Assembly (NCBI RefSeq): GCF_014192215.1
Contig: NZ_JACHXP010000001.1
Span: 248,001 to 312,000, forward strand
Direction of reading: 5' to 3'
Origin: Halomonas cerina
GTDB taxonomy: Bacteria; Pseudomonadota; Gammaproteobacteria; Pseudomonadales; Halomonadaceae
Length of the DNA stretch: 64,000 nucleotides
In this document: piece after piece, positions 9,133 to 18,711 of the stretch
Layout of the letters: every line of letters starts with the position of its first letter
How positions within the stretch are numbered: the first letter of the stretch is position 1
Program-made: the position numbers and the translations under genes
Notes under the pieces: model-generated
Seen by the model: only the letters and a program-made list of their open reading frames with translations
Told to the model about the DNA's origin: nothing
The model's database searches: none

Positions 9133-9974
9133 GGCCGGGCCTCGGCGATGGCGCCCTTGTCGATGCCCTCGAAGGCCTGGACTCGGGTGACCTTCCCCGT
9201 CCTCTCGGCGATCTCGCCGGCCAGCCAGGCGGCGATATGCTCCACGGTGGTGGGCGTTGGTAGCACCGCGCAGCGGCTGCGCGGGAGTCGGATGAAGAAG
9301 TGCCCCTGCTCGGCGTGGTAACGGCTGGTGAGCCGGTCGCGAAAGCCGGGCTCGTCATCCTCGACGATATCCGCCGCGTCCACCAGGTAGCGGTCGGCCA
9401 GCCAGTCGGCCCACTCGGCCTCTAGGGCCGGCTGGCGCTCCCCTGCCTGCCAGATGTGCAGACGCGAGCGGTGGCCGTGGGCAATGCGCTGGCAGTTGCC
9501 GGCATGGTGCTTGAGGCCGTGGCCGTAGGTGTAGGCGGCGTCCTCGATGGCCTCCTCGTACAGGGCCAGGCGGATATCGGTGACCCGCGGCGGGGGGCGG
9601 CGCGAGAGCTCATTGGCCAGATGCATGGCGAGCCGCTCGGGCGTGATCGCCGCCCAGGACAGCAGGGTGAACGCCTGGCGCGGGCCACGCACCTCCAACG
9701 GGTAGGGGGATGCGGTGCGGATGCACAGCCCCTCGGCACACTCTTGCACGCTGACGTCAGGGGCCATGGTAGGCACCAGCAGGGTGTGGTCGAGGCCACT
9801 ATCGAGCCGCGACTTGATCCAGGGCTTCACCTCGCCGAAGTCGAACAGCATGCCGTCCTTGCCGAGTTCGCCGTCGAGCTCCGCGTCGACCTGCCAGCTG
9901 GCGCCGACCAGGCCCCGCTGCGGACACCAGAGCGACACGTCGAGGTGAGTGAGTCGGTTGACGAAAAGGGTCAT
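9129..9974 (-). CDS. queD: 6-carboxytetrahydropterin synthase-like protein with two tandem T-fold domains (QueD family)
   Basis: QueD converts 7,8-dihydroneopterin triphosphate to 6-carboxytetrahydropterin, the substrate of QueE. This protein is 281 residues, about twice the usual 120, and appears to contain two T-fold units. The first (about 1-135) keeps FDFGEVK and the catalytic-like Leu-Asp62-His63 but lacks the zinc-binding HGH. The second (about 136-281) keeps Cys161 and His166-Gly-His168 but has LADRYL where LDHxxL is expected. A functional site could be shared between the halves. It lies between queE (TGATG overlap) and ykgJ (ATGA overlap). The symbol rests on operon context as well as motifs. 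Confidence 0.85.
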   Translation of the reverse strand: MTLFVNRLTHLDVSLWCPQRGLVGASWQVDAELDGELGKDGMLFDFGEVKPWIKSRLDSGLDHTLLVPTMAPDVSVQECAEGLCIRTASPYPLEVRGPRQAFTLLSWAAITPERLAMHLANELSRRPPPRVTDIRLALYEEAIEDAAYTYGHGLKHHAGNCQRIAHGHRSRLHIWQAGERQPALEAEWADWLADRYLVDAADIVEDDEPGFRDRLTSRYHAEQGHFFIRLPRSRCAVLPTPTTVEHIAAWLAGEIAERTGKVTRVQAFEGIDKGAIAEARP

Positions 9975-10618
9975 CAGTCGATCCCCGCGATCTTGTGGGT
10001 CTGCAGTGACAGGCGCCACCGGGGGTGAGCCAGGCAGTAGGCCACGGTTTCCGTCAGGGTCGTGCCGGCCCGGCCCAGCGGGGCGGTGTCCATGGGCTGC
10101 AGAAAGAAGTGCCGGAAATCGAGCCTGGCGAAGCGCTCCGGCGGGGCATCGGGCTGCGGATGGACCAGCTTGAGCTCGTCACCGGCGGTGATGGCCAGGG
10201 CATTGTCCCCCTTGGGGCTGACGCACAGCCAGTCGATACCGTCAGGGGCGGGCAGGGTGCCGTTGGTCTCCACCGCGACCTCGAACCCGCGGCGGTGCAG
10301 GGCGTCGATCAGTGCCGTGTCGAGCTGCAGCAGCGGCTCGCCGCCGGTGAAGACCACATACGGGGTCGCCACCCCCTCCTGATCGGGCCACAGCGCCGTG
10401 AGGTGAGCGGCGAGGGCCTCGGCATCGCCGAATCGACCGCCGTGCTGGCCGTCGGTGCCGATGAAGTCGGTATCGCAGAAGCGGCAGGCCGCTGTGGCGC
10501 GGTGCCCCTCGCGACCCGACCAGAGGTTGCAGCCGGCGAAACGGCAGAAGACGCTGGCCCGCCCGGCCTGACCGCCTTCGCCCTGCAGCGAGTAGAAGGC
10601 CTCCTTGACGCTATACAT
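9974..10618 (-). CDS. queE: 7-carboxy-7-deazaguanine synthase QueE
   Basis: QueE is a radical-SAM enzyme that rearranges 6-carboxytetrahydropterin to 7-carboxy-7-deazaguanine in the queuosine pathway. The 214-residue product begins with the typical YSLQGEG segment. It then shows the CX14CX2C variant of the radical-SAM cluster motif: Cys30, Cys45 and Cys48, inside AGCNLWSGRE...CRFCDTDF. FTGGEPLLQ follows near residue 90. Its ATG lies inside the last eight bases of queC, and its stop shares one base with the queD start, so translation is coupled across the operon. Confidence 0.94.
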   Translation of the reverse strand: MYSVKEAFYSLQGEGGQAGRASVFCRFAGCNLWSGREGHRATAACRFCDTDFIGTDGQHGGRFGDAEALAAHLTALWPDQEGVATPYVVFTGGEPLLQLDTALIDALHRRGFEVAVETNGTLPAPDGIDWLCVSPKGDNALAITAGDELKLVHPQPDAPPERFARLDFRHFFLQPMDTAPLGRAGTTLTETVAYCLAHPRWRLSLQTHKIAGID

Positions 10619-11297
10619 TGCCAGTGTCCTCGTAGGCGAGCGGGTCGGTGACGCCGTTGGCGGTGAAGGCCGCCAATCGTTCGCGGCAGCTGCCGCAACG
10701 CCCGCAGGCTAGCGCCTCGCCGAGATAGCAGGTCCAGGTATCGGCGTAGTCGAGCCCCATGGCCAGACCCTCGGCAAGGATCGCCGCCTTGCCGGCATGT
10801 AGGTAGGGCGCATGGATCTCGATCGGCGTGAAGTGAGCGAGTCCGGCCACGGCCTGCATGGCCTCGACGAAGGCGGGACGGCAGTCGGGGTAGAGCACGT
10901 GGTCGCCGCCGTGGGCACCGTAGTCGACGCGATCCGCGCCGATGTTCACCGCCTTGGCGATGGCCAGCGACAGCAGGATCATGTTGCGATTCGGGACCAC
11001 GGTATCCTGGAGGTTGGCCTCGGCATAGTCGGCGTCGGGCATCTCGCGGCGGGTATCGGTGAGCGCCGAGGCGTCGATCAGGTCATGGATGGCGCCGAGG
11101 TTGATCACTTGGTGGGGCACGCCGAGATCGCGACAGACCCGGCGGGCCACGTCCAACTCGCGGACATGGCGCTGGCCGTAGTCGAAGGACAGGGCGTGGA
11201 CCTCACGGTCCTCACGCAGGGCGCGGTGCAGCACGGTATAGGAGTCCATGCCACCGGAGTAGATCACCACGGTGGCCGGCGAAGAGGGATGCGACAT
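10611..11297 (-). CDS. queC: 7-cyano-7-deazaguanine (preQ0) synthase QueC
   Basis: QueC uses ATP and ammonia to convert 7-carboxy-7-deazaguanine to preQ0. The 228-residue protein has the PP-loop SGGMDS at residues 14-19 and the C-terminal zinc site Cys190, Cys198, Cys201, Cys204 (ACGRCGSC). It is the first gene of the minus-strand queC-queE-queD-ykgJ operon. No FolE or QueF lies nearby, so the first and last preQ1 steps must be encoded elsewhere. It is divergent from trhP, with an intergenic region full of 7-bp repeats. Confidence 0.96.
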   Translation of the reverse strand: MSHPSSPATVVIYSGGMDSYTVLHRALREDREVHALSFDYGQRHVRELDVARRVCRDLGVPHQVINLGAIHDLIDASALTDTRREMPDADYAEANLQDTVVPNRNMILLSLAIAKAVNIGADRVDYGAHGGDHVLYPDCRPAFVEAMQAVAGLAHFTPIEIHAPYLHAGKAAILAEGLAMGLDYADTWTCYLGEALACGRCGSCRERLAAFTANGVTDPLAYEDTGNV

Positions 11298-11354
11298 GAG
11301 ATACCTGTGGGGCGGAGAATTTGCTTAACCGGGGTCCGGTCCGGGAGACCACCT

Positions 11355-11384
11355 AGTGTACTTGAGCAGCGGGACAGGCGCCAA
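11355..11384 (-). promoter_or_regulatory. Candidate sigma-70 promoter of queC
   Basis: On the minus strand TTGGCG (-35) and TACACT (-10) are 18 bases apart; each matches consensus at four of six positions. The leader to the queC ATG would be about 50 bases. The first heptamer array begins seven bases upstream of the -35. Confidence 0.35.
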
Positions 11385-11390
11385 GCTGGC

Positions 11391-11425
11391 TTGCCCCTTG
11401 CCCCTTGCCCCTTGCCCCTTGCCCC
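11391..11425. repeat. Tandem heptamer array, TTGCCCC x5
   Basis: Five perfect consecutive copies of TTGCCCC lie between the divergent queC and trhP genes, followed by TTGG and then a second, different heptamer array. Confidence 0.95.
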
Positions 11426-11428
11426 TTG

Positions 11429-11482
11429 GCGCTCGGCGCTCGGCGCTCGGCGCTCGGCGCTCGGCGCTCGGCGCTCGGCGCT
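11429..11482. repeat. Tandem heptamer array, GCGCTCG x7 plus a partial copy
   Basis: Seven perfect copies of GCGCTCG and a final GCGCT run to position 11482, where the extended -10 of the trhP promoter begins. Copy-number change would shift anything bound upstream of that promoter by seven bases. Confidence 0.95.
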
Positions 11483-11490
11483 GTTATACT
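11482..11490 (+). promoter_or_regulatory. Candidate extended -10 promoter of trhP
   Basis: TGTTATACT is an extended -10 (TGn plus TATACT). The -35 region falls inside the GCGCTCG repeats and shows no consensus, so the extended element would have to compensate. The leader to the trhP ATG is about 50 bases. Confidence 0.45.
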
Positions 11491-11548
11491 CCGTTCCCCT
11501 TCACTTCCTGCGCCTTCGCGCGCCATCGTCCTGACAACGGTGACCTCC

Positions 11549-12973
11549 ATGCAAGCTCCCGAACTGCTCTCCCCGGCGGGGACGTTCAAGAACATGCGCT
11601 ACGCCTTCGCCTACGGCGCGGATGCGGTCTATGCCGGCCAGCCGCGCTACTCGCTGCGCGTGCGCAACAATGACTTCAAGCTCGACAACCTCCACAAGGG
11701 CATTGCATATGCCCATGAGCGGGGCAAGCAGTTCTATGTGGCCTCAAACATCGCGCCCCATAACAGCAAGCTCAAGACCTACCTGCGCGACATGGAACCG
11801 GTCATCGAGGCTAGGCCCGATGCGCTGATCATGTCCGACCCGGGTCTGATCATGATGATTCGCGAGCGCTGGCCGGACCAGGTCATCCACCTCTCGGTGC
11901 AGTCCAACGTGGTCAACTACGCGGCGGCCCGGTTCTGGCAGCAGCAGGGCATCAGCCGCATCATCCTGTCCCGGGAGTTGTCGCTTGCCGAGATTGCCGA
12001 GATCCGCGCCGAGTGTCCGGAGCTGGAGATCGAGACCTTCGTCCATGGCGCCTTGTGCATCGCCTACTCAGGTCGCTGCCTGCTGTCCGGCTACTTCAAC
12101 CATCGCGACCCCAATCAGGGCACCTGCACCAATGCCTGTCGCTGGAAGTACAACACCGTGGCCGCCGCCCACGACGAGACCGGCGACCTGGTGCCGGCCA
12201 ACTCGGCCCGCGCCCATGCGGGAAGCGGCATCTGGACCCCTGAACAAGGCGGTATGATCGCCTCCGCCGGGGGCAGCGCCCAAGTGGTTAACACGATGGA
12301 GAGTACCGCGACCGCAGGCGGTACCGAGGGCCAGGACGAGCTCTCGGCGCTGATCGAGGATCGCACCCGCCCCGGCGAGCTGATGCCGGTCTTCGAGGAC
12401 GAGCATGGCACCTACATCATGAACTCCAAAGACCTGCGTGCGGTGCAGCATGTGCCCCGGCTCACCGAGATGGGCGTGACCTCCCTGAAGATCGAGGGGC
12501 GCACCAAGTCCCATTACTATGTGGCCCGCACCGCCCAAGTCTATCGCCGTGCCATCGATGACGCCGTGGCCGGTCGGCCCTTCGACATGCACTTGATGGA
12601 CGAGCTCGACAACCTGGCCAACCGTGGCTATACGGAAGGCTTCTATCGCCGCCATGTCCATGATGAGTACCAGAACTACGAGCAAGGCAACTCGGTGGGC
12701 GTGCACCAGCAGTTCGTCGGCGAGGTGACCGGCTACGACCCCGATCGCGGCGTGCTGGAGATCGACGTCAAGAACCGCTTCGAGGTGGGTGACGGCATGG
12801 AGCTGATGCTGCCCGGTGGCAACCGCCGCTTCACCCTGGAGCACATCGAGAACCGTCGCGGCGAGTCGGTCGGGGCGGCGCCTGGCTCCGGCCACGTGGT
12901 CCGTATTCCGGTGCCCGGTGAGGCAATCGAGGCCTCACGCATCGAATTCGCGCTGCTGATGCGTGACCTCTGA
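11549..12973 (+). CDS. trhP: U32 family peptidase-like tRNA 5-hydroxyuridine synthesis protein TrhP (YegQ)
   Basis: TrhP (YegQ), a U32-family protein, supports prephenate-dependent hydroxylation of U34 in tRNA, the step before cmo5U. The 474-residue product starts MQAPELLSPAGTF and shows GADAVYAG, the hallmark EIETFVHGALC...YSGRC signature, and Cys residues in TCTNACRWKY. A stretch around residues 235-290, rich in Gly/Ser/Thr, looks like an insertion compared with E. coli YegQ. The reading frame stays open upstream through the heptamer repeats, but that part encodes only repeat-derived residues, so the ATG at 11549 was chosen. It is divergent from queC. Confidence 0.92.
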   Translation: MQAPELLSPAGTFKNMRYAFAYGADAVYAGQPRYSLRVRNNDFKLDNLHKGIAYAHERGKQFYVASNIAPHNSKLKTYLRDMEPVIEARPDALIMSDPGLIMMIRERWPDQVIHLSVQSNVVNYAAARFWQQQGISRIILSRELSLAEIAEIRAECPELEIETFVHGALCIAYSGRCLLSGYFNHRDPNQGTCTNACRWKYNTVAAAHDETGDLVPANSARAHAGSGIWTPEQGGMIASAGGSAQVVNTMESTATAGGTEGQDELSALIEDRTRPGELMPVFEDEHGTYIMNSKDLRAVQHVPRLTEMGVTSLKIEGRTKSHYYVARTAQVYRRAIDDAVAGRPFDMHLMDELDNLANRGYTEGFYRRHVHDEYQNYEQGNSVGVHQQFVGEVTGYDPDRGVLEIDVKNRFEVGDGMELMLPGGNRRFTLEHIENRRGESVGAAPGSGHVVRIPVPGEAIEASRIEFALLMRDL

Positions 12974-13045
12974 GTGAGCGCGGCGGCTGGACAGGAGCCG
13001 CCGTGGCCGACATCGTGGTATCGACAGCCGGACCAAGGGGAGCCC

Positions 13046-13456
13046 ATGGGCACCATCGAACATAGCACCATCCTCAAGGCGCCCCCCGAGCGGGTCTTCG
13101 CCCTGCTCGAGCGAGTCGAGGACTTCACCGATTATTCCGACCTGGTCCATGCCGTCGAGCCGCTGGGCGATAATCGCTATCGTTGGCACGTCCACGTGGT
13201 CGGGCGCGACTGGACCTTCGATGTGGCCATCACCGAGCGTCGAGCACCGGAGCTGTTGGCCTGGGAGTCGCTGGCCGGCGTGGAGAATCACGGCTGCTAT
13301 CGCCTGACGCCGGTGGAGGAGGGCACCAAGGTGGCCCTGACCCTGACCTACACCATCCATAATCGCCTGCTGGAGAAGGCGGTCAACAAGGCGGCCAGGC
13401 CGCTGGTGGGACGGGTCAGTCGACAGATCCTGGAGCGGGTCGAGGCGCGGCTCTGA
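13046..13456 (+). CDS. SRPBCC family protein (RatA/COQ10-like)
   Basis: The 136-residue protein begins MGTIEHSTILKAPPERVFALL, the start of a START/SRPBCC helix-grip fold that binds hydrophobic ligands. The DFTDYSDLV segment and the pattern of alternating strands followed by a long C-terminal helix fit the polyketide-cyclase/COQ10-like branch. The ligand is not predictable. The ATG has AAGGGGAG seven bases upstream. It lies 72 bases downstream of trhP and is convergent with the DUF2789 gene. Confidence 0.8.
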   Translation: MGTIEHSTILKAPPERVFALLERVEDFTDYSDLVHAVEPLGDNRYRWHVHVVGRDWTFDVAITERRAPELLAWESLAGVENHGCYRLTPVEEGTKVALTLTYTIHNRLLEKAVNKAARPLVGRVSRQILERVEARL

Positions 13457-13473
13457 AGGCACCGCCCGGTGGT

Positions 13474-13710
13474 TCAGGACTTGCGCAACGAGGTATTGAG
13501 GTGGTCGACCACCTCCGCCCAGTCGGCATCATCCTCGATGGCTTCCCGCAGGAACTCGGCCTGGCCCTCGTTCCAGCAGGGCGCGTCGGGGAGCGCCACG
13601 TCCTCGGGGATCGGCGAATTGCGTTCGATGAATCGCTGGATCGCGGCCGGATCCGAGGCGAGGCCGAGCTGCTCGAAGAGTTCGGTGAAGGGGTGATCAG
13701 GATGTTCCAT
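13474..13710 (-). CDS. DUF2789 domain-containing protein
   Basis: This 78-residue acidic protein starts MEHPDHPFTELFEQLGL and ends DADWAEVVDHLNTSLRKS, both conserved features of DUF2789, a family of small helical proteins of unknown function common in Pseudomonas and Halomonas relatives. The start at 13710 has AGGAG eight bases upstream. It lies 71 bases downstream of the asparaginase gene on the same strand and may be co-transcribed with it. Confidence 0.87.
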   Translation of the reverse strand: MEHPDHPFTELFEQLGLASDPAAIQRFIERNSPIPEDVALPDAPCWNEGQAEFLREAIEDDADWAEVVDHLNTSLRKS

Positions 13711-13781
13711 GCGGGCACTCCTCGCGAGGGTCGAGACATTCTCACTGTAGCCATTCGGGTCGTTTGAGTGCTCAAGCCCGG

Positions 13782-14834
13782 TCAACGCTCGCCGACCAGC
13801 GGTGTCAGAAAGCGTCGACGTCGCTCGGCCTCCCCCAGGGGTTGCGCCAGCAGGTGCAGCAGCTTGGTCCAGGCCGCCTCGGGGGTCATGTCGTCACCGG
13901 CGAGCACTCCGGCATCCATCAGGCCGCGACCGGTGGCATACGTCTCCATGGCCACGTGGCCGTGTGGACACTGGCTGATGGCGGCCATCAGCTTGCCCTC
14001 GCCGCTGGCACGGGCCAGCACGCCGACCAGGGCCGGATCATCCGGCAGGTTGCCGGCGCCCCAGACCTCCATCAGGGCACCCTGGACACGATCATCCAGC
14101 AGCCAGGCCTCCAGCAGCCAGGGCTGAAGCCCCGGCCAGAGGACGATCCGCACCACGCCGCCCTCGCCCAGGGCGGTGTAGTCAGGCAACTCGAAACGCG
14201 GTGCCCCGCGCTGCTGGCGCTCCAGTCCGCGGCCGGGATAGAGCACGGCATCGTCGCCCACGCGCTCGCCGAGCAGGGGATGGTTGGGGCTGACGAAGGC
14301 GCCGGCGTCCCGGGTATGCCACTTGCGAGTGCGACAGCCACGCAATAGCCGACCGGCGAAGCAGATCGCCACCTCCTGCAGCCGGGGGTCGGCGGCGAAG
14401 CGTAGCGCCATCTCGACGTTGGCCAGGGCATCGCTGCAGGGCGCCTCCAGCGGTTGCATGGCACCGGTCAGCACCACAGGCCGGTCGATGCCCTGCAATT
14501 GGAAGGCCAGGCTGGAGGCGGTCCAGGCCAGGGTATCGGTACCATGGATCACCACGATGCCGGCATGATGCCGATAACGGGCACTGATCAGGGCGGCGAT
14601 CCGCTGCCAGTCCCGTGGCGTGGCACTGCTGGAGTCGATGGGCTCGCCGACGTCGAGCACCCGGAAGCCGGGCAGACGGGCCTGGTGGGCCGGTGGCAGG
14701 ATGGCCAGTGCCTGGCGCAGTCGCGCTTCGATATCGGTGCCCGGGGCCAGCCCTTCGGGGCCCGCTTCCATGCCCAGGGTGCCGCCGGCATAGACCACCA
14801 ACACGGAGGCGTCGGGTGTGGTTCCTGAGGACAT
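13782..14834 (-). CDS. L-asparaginase (cytoplasmic type I-like)
   Basis: Asparaginases hydrolyse L-asparagine to aspartate and ammonia. The 350-residue product has the first catalytic motif YAGGTLGM (Thr19) and the second HGTDT (Thr99-Asp100). There is no signal peptide, which fits the type I, AnsA-like cytoplasmic form. The ATG at 14834 is preceded by AGGAG; an in-frame extension upstream is not family-like and overlaps the region next to the MFS gene. Substrate preference (asparagine, glutamine or a related amide) cannot be told from sequence. Confidence 0.88.
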   Translation of the reverse strand: MSSGTTPDASVLVVYAGGTLGMEAGPEGLAPGTDIEARLRQALAILPPAHQARLPGFRVLDVGEPIDSSSATPRDWQRIAALISARYRHHAGIVVIHGTDTLAWTASSLAFQLQGIDRPVVLTGAMQPLEAPCSDALANVEMALRFAADPRLQEVAICFAGRLLRGCRTRKWHTRDAGAFVSPNHPLLGERVGDDAVLYPGRGLERQQRGAPRFELPDYTALGEGGVVRIVLWPGLQPWLLEAWLLDDRVQGALMEVWGAGNLPDDPALVGVLARASGEGKLMAAISQCPHGHVAMETYATGRGLMDAGVLAGDDMTPEAAWTKLLHLLAQPLGEAERRRRFLTPLVGER

Positions 14835-14922
14835 GCTGGCTCCTGAGGGTATCGGCGGCCGCCGTGAGGGATTCATGATAAAATCGGCAGGAGCCACGTC
14901 TTCCAGGCCCACCGACGTTGCA

Positions 14923-16176
14923 TCAGGGCGCGATCCGGGTGACCAGCGCCCCCCCGGCGTTGGTCTCGAGCCGGCGATCGCGGCCAGCCAGTAAGGCCAG
15001 TCCCGCCGCCAGGGCGACGATGGCGAGCAGTACCAGGGTGATGGCGGCAAGGTCCAGCTTGAGTTCGAGCATCACTCCTACGCCCAATGGCCCCAGGGCC
15101 GCCAGGCTGTAGCCGCCGCCCTGGGCCAGGCCCGACAGCCGGCCGGCCAGCCGTGAGTCGGCACTTCGCAGCACGATCAAGGTCAGTGCCAGGCTGAAAC
15201 TGCCGCCCTGGCCCAGGCCCAGCATCACCACGCCGGCCCAGCGCCAGGCAGACGGCCCCAGCAACAGCAGCCACAGGCCTCCGGCGGTACAGGCCAGCAC
15301 GATCAGCAGCGCCGGGCGCTGGTCCCGACCCAGCCGGGCGAGCCATGGCGCGGCCAGTGCCGAGACGAGCTGGACCATCACCGACATGCCCATCAGCCAG
15401 CCGGCCTCGCTTTCCGCGTAGCCCCGGGCGACGAGCAGGGTGGGCAGCCAGCCGAACACGATGTAGGCCAGCGACGACTGGGTGCCCATGTAGAGCATCA
15501 CCTGCCAGGCCAGGGGGTGGCGCAGCAGGGCGAGGGTCCCGCCGCGCTCGCTCGGCGAGGACGCGACGGCGGGGCCCCGAGGCATCAGCAGGGTCCAGGC
15601 GAGCAGGGCCAGCAGGGCCAGGGTGGACCAACTCGCCAGGCTGACCGGCCAACCGCCCAGTGTCCCGGCCAGCGGGATGCTGAGGCCGGCACCGAGGGCG
15701 CCCCCCAGGCACAGGGCCATGGTGTAGACGCCGGTGACCAGATCGGCGCCGGCCGGGAGCTCTCGCTTGACCAGGGCGGGGAGCAGGGTGCCGGCGATGC
15801 CGATGGCGGCCCCGACCAGCAGCGTGCCAGCGAGCAGCCAGGTCGGCGTGGCAAGCCCCCGCAGCAAGAGCCCCGTGGTGAGCACGGCCAGCGCCAGGGA
15901 AAGGGTCATTTCCGCGCCGAGGCGGCGTGACAGCCAGGGGGCCAGGGGGGCGAAGAGGCCCAGGCAGAGTACCGGCAGGGTGGTCAGCGTGCCGATGGCC
16001 ATGGCCGATAGACCGGTCTCCTGCTGGATTCGCGCCAGCAGCGGAGCCAGTGACGACAGCGCCGGGCGCAGATTGAGCGCGACCAGAACCATCAGCAGGA
16101 CGAAGGGCAAGGGGCTCAGCGCAAGGCGATGGCCCGCTTCAGGAGAGCTCGTCGTCACGCTGGCTTTCACGGGCAC
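14923..16176 (-). CDS. MFS transporter, CynX/NimT family
   Basis: The 417-residue hydrophobic protein has about 12 membrane segments, beginning with LPFVLLMVLVALNLRPALSSLAPLL, which is the start of the CynX/NimT branch of the major facilitator superfamily (cyanate, 2-nitroimidazole and other small compounds). The substrate is unknown. The start is uncertain: the GTG at 16176 lies inside the upstream gene by 38 bases and has no clear ribosome site, so translation is probably coupled to that gene; an ATG at 16092 would cut into the first membrane segment. Confidence 0.86.
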   Translation of the reverse strand: MPVKASVTTSSPEAGHRLALSPLPFVLLMVLVALNLRPALSSLAPLLARIQQETGLSAMAIGTLTTLPVLCLGLFAPLAPWLSRRLGAEMTLSLALAVLTTGLLLRGLATPTWLLAGTLLVGAAIGIAGTLLPALVKRELPAGADLVTGVYTMALCLGGALGAGLSIPLAGTLGGWPVSLASWSTLALLALLAWTLLMPRGPAVASSPSERGGTLALLRHPLAWQVMLYMGTQSSLAYIVFGWLPTLLVARGYAESEAGWLMGMSVMVQLVSALAAPWLARLGRDQRPALLIVLACTAGGLWLLLLGPSAWRWAGVVMLGLGQGGSFSLALTLIVLRSADSRLAGRLSGLAQGGGYSLAALGPLGVGVMLELKLDLAAITLVLLAIVALAAGLALLAGRDRRLETNAGGALVTRIAP

Positions 16177-16678
16177 TGGATGGCGTGGGGCGGTCTTCTC
16201 GCGGCCGGGCGGGTCGAAGGGGATCCTCCAGCGCGTTGGCGGGGCGGAACTCGACCCGCCCGGGGGGGGAGAGAGACGACCGGTTGACCCGCCGGGCGAT
16301 GGCGGAGACGTCCTCGACGCTCATTAGGCGGCCACCCAGTCCCGGCTGGGCGACCAGCCGTCCCTCGAAGGCCCAGCAGCGCTGGGGGACCTCGGCCACG
16401 CGCCAGGTCCGGCCCTGCCAGCGGGCACCCCCGTCAGGAAGCAGCTCCAGGTCGTCGAGGGGCACCAGGGCCGCGAACAGGCGGGCGTTCAATACGATCC
16501 CGCTGTGGCCCATCCGTACGCCACCCCGGTACTGGCGGTGGGCGAGTGCCTTCTTGAGCCCCCGGCGTCTCTGTCGAGAGGCGAGGGTCCCCTGACCGCA
16601 GAGGTGCAGCAGGTCGCTGTCGACCTGCTTGATGACCCAGACCCCGACCGGTGGCTTGGCGAACAGTCTGCCTAGCAT
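16139..16678 (-). CDS. Hypothetical protein
   Basis: I do not recognise this 179-residue protein. It has no signal peptide or membrane segment. The N-terminal 130 residues are mixed (GVWVIKQVDSDLLHLCGQG, RMGHSGIVLNARLFAALVPLDDL); the last 45 residues are rich in Pro, Arg and Ser and are probably disordered. It lies six bases downstream of another unknown gene and overlaps the MFS permease start by 38 bases, so the three may form one transcription unit. Coding status is supported by the tight spacing and GC-rich third positions. Confidence 0.68.
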   Translation of the reverse strand: MLGRLFAKPPVGVWVIKQVDSDLLHLCGQGTLASRQRRRGLKKALAHRQYRGGVRMGHSGIVLNARLFAALVPLDDLELLPDGGARWQGRTWRVAEVPQRCWAFEGRLVAQPGLGGRLMSVEDVSAIARRVNRSSLSPPGRVEFRPANALEDPLRPARPREDRPTPSSARESQRDDELS

Positions 16679-16684
16679 GGCGGA

Positions 16685-17185
16685 TCAGCCCAGGTGGGCG
16701 CGAAGGTCACCGCGCACCGTGTCGAGGAGGGTGATGAAGCGGGTATCATGCGCGTCATCGATACGGTCGACCCGCACGACGCTGGACATACCGCGCTCGA
16801 GCGTCAGCTGGTCGAAGATCTCCAGGGTGAGTTTCTCGGCCGGATGATGGCCGGGCTCAAGGTAGCCCGACGCGAGGTTGAAGGTCTCGAGCAGGGTGGC
16901 GCGCACACGGGTCGAGCCCCCCTCGGCCAGGACCCGGCGCACGAACAGCCAGCCTTCGCAGGCCAGCGCCGTGCCGTCATGATCGCGCAAAAACAGGGTA
17001 CGATAGCAGGCGCCCTCGGCGGCCGCCTTGCCGGCCATGCTGCGATAGGCCTCGGTCATGCGGGTCGCGGAGACCTTCGAGGTCTCGAGACGCTGGCTGG
17101 CGGCACGGTGCTCACGGTCCAGCTGGGCCTGGTGCTGGAAGCGACGCCAGCGACGGTACTCGGCGATCAGTTCGGTGGACTCCAT
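16685..17185 (-). CDS. Hypothetical protein
   Basis: This 166-residue soluble protein is not recognised. The first 50 residues are a charged, probably helical segment (ESTELIAEYRRWRRFQHQAQLDREH) that may form a coiled coil. The rest is mixed alpha/beta with GTALACEGWLFVRR and LLETFNLASGYLEPGHH. The ATG is at 17185. It starts 86 bases downstream of rhlE on the same strand and is followed after six bases by another unknown gene. Confidence 0.7.
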   Translation of the reverse strand: MESTELIAEYRRWRRFQHQAQLDREHRAASQRLETSKVSATRMTEAYRSMAGKAAAEGACYRTLFLRDHDGTALACEGWLFVRRVLAEGGSTRVRATLLETFNLASGYLEPGHHPAEKLTLEIFDQLTLERGMSSVVRVDRIDDAHDTRFITLLDTVRGDLRAHLG

Positions 17186-17271
17186 GGGCCTTCCTGAGGG
17201 GGTCGGGAGTGATATAAGCGTTCAGAGGGCGGTCATGTTCGCATCCCGCGACATGAACCGCCAGTCGGGCC

Positions 17272-18570
<1,299 letters not shown>

Positions 18571-18711
18571 GCGGTCTCCGCAGGAACGCCCCGGTCGCGC
18601 CATGTCGTGTCGTGACGTGGTCAGTCCCGGGCCGGGACGTGAAAAAGGATTCTGGCGCGGCAGGCGGGACCCGCGATCGCCGCGTGTGGGCATTGTGCCA
18701 TAGCGCGGGGC

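Noticed and set aside
11391..11482. CRISPR-like array
   Set aside because: The repeats are 7 bp and directly adjacent, with no spacers; no cas genes are near.
11405..11548. N-terminal extension of trhP through the heptamer repeats
   Set aside because: The extension translates only repeat units (GARRSAL-type) and lies upstream of the family start; the promoter -10 lies inside it.
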